Shown here: positions 60,360 to 64,000 of the stretch, one piece after another
Position numbering within the stretch: position 1 is the stretch's first letter
How the letters are laid out: every line of letters begins with the position of its first letter
Assembly (NCBI RefSeq): GCF_028554725.1
Contig: NC_071668.1
Location: 18,827,501 to 18,891,500, forward strand
Source of the DNA: Zeugodacus cucurbitae
Taxonomy: Eukaryota; Arthropoda; Insecta; Diptera; Tephritidae
Length of the DNA stretch: 64,000 bases
Reading direction: 5' to 3'
Made by a program: the position numbers and the translations under genes
The notes under the pieces: model-generated
Databases searched by the model: none
Seen by the model: only the letters and a program-made list of their open reading frames with translations
Told to the model about the DNA's origin: nothing

Positions 60360-63300
60360 TTAATAATGCAAATCTAAGTGGGTCTCACTTAGCACCCCAT
60401 TCACAGATTTCTCTTGTTCTTTTAACACCACATTGCCATTCTTTAGCGATTCCTGTGTGATGCACTCGCTCAATCGCTCGTCATCTTCGCAGAATATCAA
60501 CTTGGCGGATGGTTGAATTAGTCGCTGTTTATCCGCCCCGAGCCGATGTATGACCAACAGTGGTCCATCGCCGCTTTCCGATTGTGACAGATCGTCGGGC
60601 AACTTCGAGATACCCATCGCCGCAGTGAAGTCAATGCCGGTGATCTTGTGGCAGTCCATGACCACGGGCAGACTGAATTGTACGCGTTCGCATGCCTTCA
60701 TCACTTTGGCGCGCAAATGATTGATGGCGGGGAAGTAGATGACGCCGACGGGGGTAATACGTATGTACTGCAGCTCATTGGCCTGAAGAAAGTACAAATT
60801 TTTCTTAAATAATGTTAATCAAATAAACAAGAAAACCATATTTGCAACGCACCTCTTCAATTTTCACTGAGATCTTGGGATGCGCCCACATGAATAGTAA
60901 ATGCAGCACTGTGACTATAATACTGACCAGCAGGCCTACTTCCACACCGCACAGTATACACACTGTGAAACATAATACCCAAACGCAGAAGTCGCGCTTC
61001 GCATCACGCCACAGGCGACATGGCAGCTTCAAATCCAGAAGTGTGACAATGGAACACATTAAAATGGCGGCGAGCGTTGATTCGGGTATGTAATTGAAGT
61101 AGGGACTGAGAAAGCCAAGCGCCAGCAGCACAATGGCACCTGTTTTTATAGGAATTTAGAAGGGGTTTTAGTATAATTACTTTACATTACATTATTTGTT
61201 TAAAGATTGAGTTTGAAGAATTACCTAAATACAAATTGGCCATAGGCGTCTTGAGCCCGCAACCATTACTGATGGCATAGCGTGAGAAAGCGCCTGAAAC
61301 AGGCATAGATTGTACGCAGGAACCCGCAAGATTACACAAACCAACAGTAATCAATTCCTTATTAGCATCGACCATGCCCTTGGGAGCTGTAAAAGAATGA
61401 AGAAAGTAATAATTATAAATCTCAAAATCTCTTAATATAAAAACTCTTTAATATAATATTTGCGCAATTTAAGTAATGCAATCTAATAGTATTGATTACA
61501 TGTAATCAATTACTTTATGATTACCATGAGGAAAAAAATTATTATATGAGATTGCGGTTTGCAGTCATAAACAAATTATTAATGTAATCTAAAAGTAATG
61601 ATTACATGTAATCAAGTACTTTATGATTATCATGAGAAAAAAACATAAATAATTATATGGGATTGGGGCTTGCAATCATAAACAAATTATTAATGTAATC
61701 TAAAAGTAATGATTACATAAATTCAATTACGTTATGATTACTTATGATTATCAAACAATTTATTTTATAAAATTATATTATTCTATAAGTACGCGTGATT
61801 TGCAGCACAAAAAAATAAATATTTAAATTAATAATTATAATTCAATTATTATATTTGAGTATTCTTAATTTTGGCATAAGTGGTTACTGATACCGGAATG
61901 CATGTCATCACAACAATTATTAAGTATCATTATTCATTAATAATAACAAAGTAATTGAATCGATCACTTAATGATTTTTTGTTGGTTTTTGGACATTGAC
62001 TGCATGTCAAGTGTATTTCGGACAGCATTAAAATTTCCATAATTTGCAAGTAATTGCAAACAATAAATCATTCACACTCAAGCATTGATTATAAGATAAT
62101 TATTTGCTTGACATGTTATGATTACATGTAAGAAAAATCTTTTGATTAACATACCTAATTGAAAAGCAAAATATAAATAAAAATCTAAATACTGTCAAGT
62201 ACTGGTTTTTGGATATTTTAGTTTGTTTTGGTAGTAATTAACTGGGGAATATAATTATATGCAAGCGAATGGCATAAAAAAACTTTTTTACTAAGTTAAT
62301 TGTAAACAATTCTGTTATTAATGAATTGATTAATATTTTACAGACCAAAATATTGAAATTGATAATTATTTTTTTCAAAAATATATTTGAAATACCAGTT
62401 TTGGCTTTTAATAACGCTTATTTTTAGAAATTTTATTTTTTTAGGAGATTAATTCATTATTTTTGTGTTTGTAAATACCCAGTTTTTGTTAACAAAACAC
62501 ACTGTGGATTTCGTTTTCACCTTTCGATTGTTAATTTATAGATATGAATTCTAGAAAACTCCCCTAAGCCTACCCTACAATGACGTAAACGATAAAGGGG
62601 ATTCATATTAAGCTCATTTAGACTTTGTTAAAGTGATATAGATAAGGAGAATTAGACTACTTAATTAATACAAGTACTTTTTGATTGATTCTCACTGATA
62701 GTCTAACCTTGATTTTTCGCAAGATTTTAAAGTACGCAATGCATTCTTGGAAGCCTTGAAAGCATAGTTTAAAAAAATTTCGCTATTCCTTCTGACAGGT
62801 GGAGATAGATTCGTAGAGATAATTTTTGGAATTATTATTGATATTCTATATAAAAAGTTGAACGGCTATGCTTTCTAATCTACTAATCATTTTGGATACT
62901 TACTCAGTTTACCAATTGAGATATTGGTGAGTATACCAATGATGGGTATAACAATAATACCAACATTCAATTCGGCTAACATATCGACAAATGTATATGT
63001 TTTTTCGGGTGTTTCCACTGAGAACTCTGGAATCGTAAAGTTGGGTAGTCCTGACAGTGCATTGGCGCTCAGCGCATATGGTACAGAGCTTTCCTCGCTG
63101 AGCCAAATGTACGAAACAGCGCCGGTGATTATAACGACCAAAGTATTACGTGAGAATGATAAATAACGCAGTATGGTGCTCACTTTCGGATTCAATTTTG
63201 GATGATTCGCCAATTTTTCCAATTGCTAAATGAATAAATTTGTTTAATATTGAAGTTCGTTTGAGTCGCCTTTTACTTACCTCAACGCCGAGCAGAAAAC

Positions 63301-63501
63301 AAACCGCAAACAGACCCATTACGAGATCGCCAACATTGGTTTCCGGCAGTCTGGGTAAAAGCGTGCCAACAGATGCAATAAACCCCGACACGAGATACTT
63401 GACACCCAGCATAACTTTGATCTGTGATTCGATGACGAGTATAGCTGTGGCTGAGGAGAAAGCCTTAATGATTGGCACTGAGAGGAATTCGAATATTACA
63501 C
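60360..63501 (-). CDS. SLC26-family anion transporter, C-terminal part, 5' exons missing
   Basis: SLC26 proteins move sulfate, chloride, oxalate or bicarbonate across membranes; the insect SLC26A11-like members are sulfate transporters. Exons, high to low: 63501-63281, 63225-62904, 61386-61225, 61139-60853 and 60782-60360 (stop at 60,362-60,360). All junctions are GT-AG and in frame, giving 470 residues of an expected 600 or so. Visible family segments are FEFLSVPIIKAFSSATAILV, LLGVEQLEKLANHPKLN, MLAELNVGIIVIPIIGIL, PVSGAFSRYAISNGCGLKTP and YIPESTLAAILMCSIVTLLD, with hydrophobic spans throughout. From about YIRITPVGVIYFPAINHLRA on is the STAS domain (PVVMDCHKITGIDFTAAMGI). NFT at about 63,040 is a possible N-glycosylation site. 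The first exon here starts with a split codon, so earlier exons must exist upstream. The paralogue is not resolved. Confidence 0.9.
61478..61740. repeat. degenerate tandem repeat (about 106-111 bp unit) in SLC26 intron
   Basis: Units start at 61,478, 61,584 and 61,695 (third partial). Each has AATCTAAAAGTAATGATTAC or a close form. The first two contain GATTACATGTAATC, a perfect 14-bp palindrome, at 61,494-61,507 and 61,600-61,613. The array lies in the 1,517-bp intron between 62,903 and 61,387, which is far longer than the other introns of this gene (55-85 bp). Confidence 0.7.
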
Positions 63502-63555
63502 CTGTAATAGATGAGGGAATCATTTATGATTAATAAAATGTTAAATAACAGTTTA

Positions 63556-64000
63556 ACAAGTAAGGAAGGACTAAGTTCGGGTGTAACCGAACATTTTATA
63601 CTCTCGCAATTTCTTTATTTAACTTTATTTATACTATATAATACACAATTTGACCCACATATTCGTCATATATATTGTATAAAGTCCATTGAAAGTTGGA
63701 AACCATAATATTAGGTTAGACACAGAGGTCCTCGTGTTCGATATATGGGGCCTTAAAAACCTATGGTCCGATTTCGGCAATTTTTAGAATGGGGCTGCCA
63801 CACTATAAACATAGTATTTGTGCAAAGTTGTGCACCGATATCTTCACTAGTGCTTACTTTATATATTGTTGGGATATATGGAAGCTATTACAAACCAAGT
63901 TTCATTGAAATCGGTCGAGTAGTTCCTGAGATATGGTTTTTGACCCATAAGTGGGCGACGCCACGCCCATTTTCCATTTTGTAAAAAATCTGAGTGCAGA
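63556..64000 (+). repeat. dispersed repeat with GTTCGG/CCGAAC hairpin, continues past window
   Basis: It starts AACAAGTAAGGAAGGACTAA and soon holds the inverted repeat GTTCGG-GTGTAA-CCGAAC (63,575-63,592). The block at 63,887-63,960 matches 23,795-23,853 in inverted orientation. It sits in the intron just upstream of the first SLC26 exon seen here. The class is unresolved, and the far end is outside the window. Confidence 0.65.

Overview
This window looks like nuclear DNA from a higher fly, most likely a tephritid fruit fly. Two conserved, multi-exon animal genes with short introns and standard GT-AG borders sit in an AT-rich background full of decayed Tc1/mariner elements and 5'-truncated LINEs. 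The tephritid assignment is inferred from the transposon families and the fly-like proteins; no search was run.

Layout. Positions 1-46,700 hold no protein-coding exon that I can recognise. They contain a 1.5-kb AATT-rich tract (2,700-4,200), a pogo/Tigger-like MITE (6,072-6,623), a Tc1-like deletion derivative (11,710-12,398), mariner relics (11,573-11,707; 15,524-16,250; 18,701-19,488; 24,400-25,060; 29,411-30,590; 33,540-34,060; 37,480-38,560; 44,052-45,153), a MITE with mariner-style ends (41,981-42,577) and four LINE 3'-end fragments (18,150-18,420; 21,190-21,960; 27,500-27,710; 40,590-41,060). Between them lie less AT-rich, CAA/TTG-rich islands that look like intergenic or intronic regulatory DNA. 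A few have good splice donors and could be noncoding first exons.

Positions 46,751-50,227 (minus strand) carry the complete coding region of mio, the fly orthologue of MIOS, a GATOR2 subunit. I could join 13 exons in frame into 857 residues, with an N-terminal WD40 region, a helical middle and a C-terminal zinc domain. About 360 bp upstream, on the plus strand, is a probable noncoding first exon (about 50,592-51,011). The gap between them holds a CTCF-like motif, so this may be a divergent promoter.

Positions 51,000-58,990 hold two MITE-type elements (51,777-52,178 and 53,353-53,487) and three RTE-type LINE copies. One copy keeps a 790-residue open frame with an intact reverse transcriptase. 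The second lies tail-to-tail with it across a spacer of about 490 bp, and the third is a relic.

Positions 60,360-63,501 (minus strand) carry the last five exons of an SLC26-family anion transporter with a C-terminal STAS domain. Its 5' exons lie beyond the window or within the terminal repeat. One 1.5-kb intron holds a degenerate tandem repeat of about 110 bp. From 63,556 to the end is a dispersed repeat that also occurs inverted at 23,690-24,310. I found no CRISPR, rRNA or convincing tRNA, and no clear candidate for an undescribed system. The most useful leads are the MITE families, the RTE inverted repeat and the mio promoter region.
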